A stretch of DNA of 64,000 nucleotides, taken from assembly GCF_000014885.1 (NCBI RefSeq), contig NC_011566.1:3763501-3827500 (forward strand), in the 5' to 3' direction. Source of the DNA: Shewanella piezotolerans WP3. Lineage in GTDB: Bacteria; Pseudomonadota; Gammaproteobacteria; Enterobacterales; Shewanellaceae. Of this stretch, positions 62,745 through 64,000 are shown in pieces. Under the pieces are notes generated by a model. It searched no databases, was not told the DNA's origin, and saw only the letters and a program-made list of their open reading frames with translations. Every line of letters starts with the position of its first letter. Positions within the stretch are counted from its first letter, which is position 1. A program made the position numbers and the translations under genes.

Positions 62745-63713
62745 CTATTTTGAGACTTGGATCTCGTCAGATTCTTTTGCCTTGCCCTGTTCGATAGCGA
62801 TTTCAACACGGCGATTGCGCGCCCTATTTGCTTGAGAGTTATTTTCGACCAATGGCGCCGATGAAGCCATTCCCACAACCTTGAGCCGCTGCTGATCAAA
62901 CCCTTTCACTCTTATCATTTCATGGGCAACAGCTACAGCCCGCTTGCTCGACAGATCCCAGTTTGAGCTATAAAGCTCATTAGAAATATTCCAATCATCG
63001 GTGTGTCCCGATACGGTCACAATACCAGGAACATCTTTTAGCAGCTCACCGACTCGTCTAACAATTGGCTTGAAGCGTGGCTGTAAAAAACCAGAACCCG
63101 ATGCAAAGGCGCCTTTTTCTCGAATTCGAATAATAATCTGCTGACCTAGAGATTCTATTTCAATCGCACCATCAACAATCTCTTTATTGAGCTCTTGCGC
63201 CATTTTCTTAACTTGCTGATTAATTTCTTCCTGTGCAGCAGCTTCTGCTTTAGAGGCTTCACTTTTAGACTCTGAAGTTGACTTGGCTAGCGCTTGCGCA
63301 TCTTCTTGCTCTTGGGCTGTCGACGATGACTCACCGCCACGCTGCTCACCACGTTGCTGCTGTACGCCACCTGCACTGTCATCTTCACCTTCCTGAAACT
63401 CTAGCATAGGCTCAGTCATTTCATTGGTTTGCTGATTGATGATTTCAATAGGGGTAGACTCAGGCCTCCCAGGCCTAAACTCCAATGCAATGACCGATGT
63501 TCCTTTAGGAATATCTTTAACTTCTACCTTATTTTGTACCCCAAAAGCATATTTCATGGAGCCGGCAATTTGCTTAAACTTCATCACATCCATTTCTGAG
63601 AATGCGAGCAATAGTACAAAAAAGCACATCAACAAAGACATCAAATCGGCAAAGGTTGCCAACCATAGCGGCGCCCCAGGTGGCGGACAGTCACATTTGA
63701 CTTTCTTTGCCAT
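62745..63713 (-). CDS. pomB: PomB, sodium-type flagellar stator
   Basis: A 322-residue stator protein. The N terminus reads CDCPPPGAPLWLATFADLMSLL, with the ion-carrying Asp23 in the single membrane helix, close to Vibrio PomB. A Gln/Glu-rich linker (about 115-165) follows. The OmpA-type peptidoglycan-binding domain shows VSGHTDDWNISNELYSSNWDLSSKRA and NRARNRRVEIAIE. It pairs with PomA, whose gene ends 4 bases upstream of the pomB start. Sodium use is inferred from PomB similarity. Confidence 0.94.
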   Translation of the reverse strand: MAKKVKCDCPPPGAPLWLATFADLMSLLMCFFVLLLAFSEMDVMKFKQIAGSMKYAFGVQNKVEVKDIPKGTSVIALEFRPGRPESTPIEIINQQTNEMTEPMLEFQEGEDDSAGGVQQQRGEQRGGESSSTAQEQEDAQALAKSTSESKSEASKAEAAAQEEINQQVKKMAQELNKEIVDGAIEIESLGQQIIIRIREKGAFASGSGFLQPRFKPIVRRVGELLKDVPGIVTVSGHTDDWNISNELYSSNWDLSSKRAVAVAHEMIRVKGFDQQRLKVVGMASSAPLVENNSQANRARNRRVEIAIEQGKAKESDEIQVSK

Positions 63714-63717
63714 GGAG

Positions 63718-64000
63718 CTAAGCCCCGTCCAAGGTATCTATTGTGCGAGCTTTTTCAGAAAGATAATTTTTTAGGAACCCCTCAATGACACGAGGGTTTT
63801 GGCCATCTTGAATAGCCAGAACTGCATCCATGATTAGATTTCGATTTAGCATCTCTTCGCCCATTCTTAAGGACAATTTATCCGCTATCGGTATCGCAAC
63901 CATGTTAGCCACTACGGCGCCATAAAGTGTCGTCAGTAGAGCAACCGCCATTGCTGGACCAATGGATTTAGGATCATCCATATTTGATAACATACCCACC
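63718..64000 (-). CDS. pomA: PomA, C-terminal part (start outside window)
   Basis: The visible frame gives about 93 C-terminal residues. MDDPKSIGPAMAVALLTTLYGAVVANMVAIPIADKL spans the last membrane helices and holds the typical PomA/MotA pattern (GPAMAVALLTTLYGA); the cytoplasmic tail ends GFLKNYLSEKARTIDTLDGA. With PomB it forms the stator of a polar flagellum. The start lies beyond 64000. Confidence 0.93.
   Translation of the reverse strand, partial: VGMLSNMDDPKSIGPAMAVALLTTLYGAVVANMVAIPIADKLSLRMGEEMLNRNLIMDAVLAIQDGQNPRVIEGFLKNYLSEKARTIDTLDGA

Noticed and set aside
1..64000. tRNA, rRNA, CRISPR array or prophage
   Set aside because: No cloverleaf, rRNA signature, regularly spaced direct repeats or phage structural genes were recognised by reading.

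Overview
The window reads as chromosome of a marine gammaproteobacterium of the Shewanella type. The evidence is the omega-3 fatty acid (pfa) cluster at the left edge, a PomA/PomB sodium-type flagellar stator at the right edge, an FAD/NAD-era housekeeping set typical of that group (thiI, ruvX, yqgE, rlmM, ygdD, gcvA-like, gltS, pepT) and several families of short inverted-repeat elements. No tRNA, rRNA or CRISPR array was seen.

Region by region. 1-10173: tail of pfaA, then pfaB, pfaC (each start overlaps the previous stop by one base) and pfaD, the polyketide-type synthase that makes eicosapentaenoic (or docosahexaenoic) acid; pfaE, the phosphopantetheinyl transferase, is not in view. 10242-18279: small accessory genes: an acetyltransferase, a CHASE4-like/HAMP/GGDEF diguanylate cyclase, a TetR regulator, a short mobile repeat, an LpxR-like lipid A deacylase, a lipoprotein and a penicillin-acylase-family hydrolase. 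18457-20017: a small zinc-ribbon gene cut in its eighth codon by an IS110/IS1111-type insertion sequence whose long non-coding end looks like a bridge-RNA gene. 20146-27511: a DEAD-box helicase, a TPR protein, an M20 amidohydrolase and a Fur-controlled TonB-dependent receptor. 27873-37596: a GlyGly-CTERM surface protein, a PepSY/response regulator/histidine kinase operon, a DUF3300 protein with a long hexapeptide repeat tail, a leucine-rich-repeat protein kinase, an ABC1-type kinase, a DUF599 membrane protein and a YbaM-like protein. 38097-50654: a GAF-PAS-GGDEF-EAL protein, an outer-membrane protein, an unaccompanied FetB-like permease, peptidase T, a TrmK-like methyltransferase, a Nudix hydrolase, an ECF sigma factor with a membrane partner, GltS, a DUF4136 lipoprotein and a small Fur-box-preceded membrane protein. 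50774-64000: housekeeping genes, including an rlmM gene broken by one in-frame amber codon, and the motor genes pomB and pomA (the latter cut by the window edge).

The most informative non-coding signals are: (i) a 17-base direct-repeat motif, TTCAG-N5-GTTCAT, found upstream of three neighbouring transcription units (GlyGly-CTERM gene, PepSY-regulator-kinase operon, DUF3300 gene), each time exactly 11 bases before a -10-like hexamer, which suggests a local regulon of the response regulator; (ii) the insertion sequence's 3' non-coding end, which contains a strong hairpin and a near-perfect copy of the element's own predicted circle junction; (iii) three families of miniature inverted-repeat elements, two copies of which sit exactly against the stop codon of a gene. 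Database searches were not possible; family names come from recognised motifs and overall sequence character.
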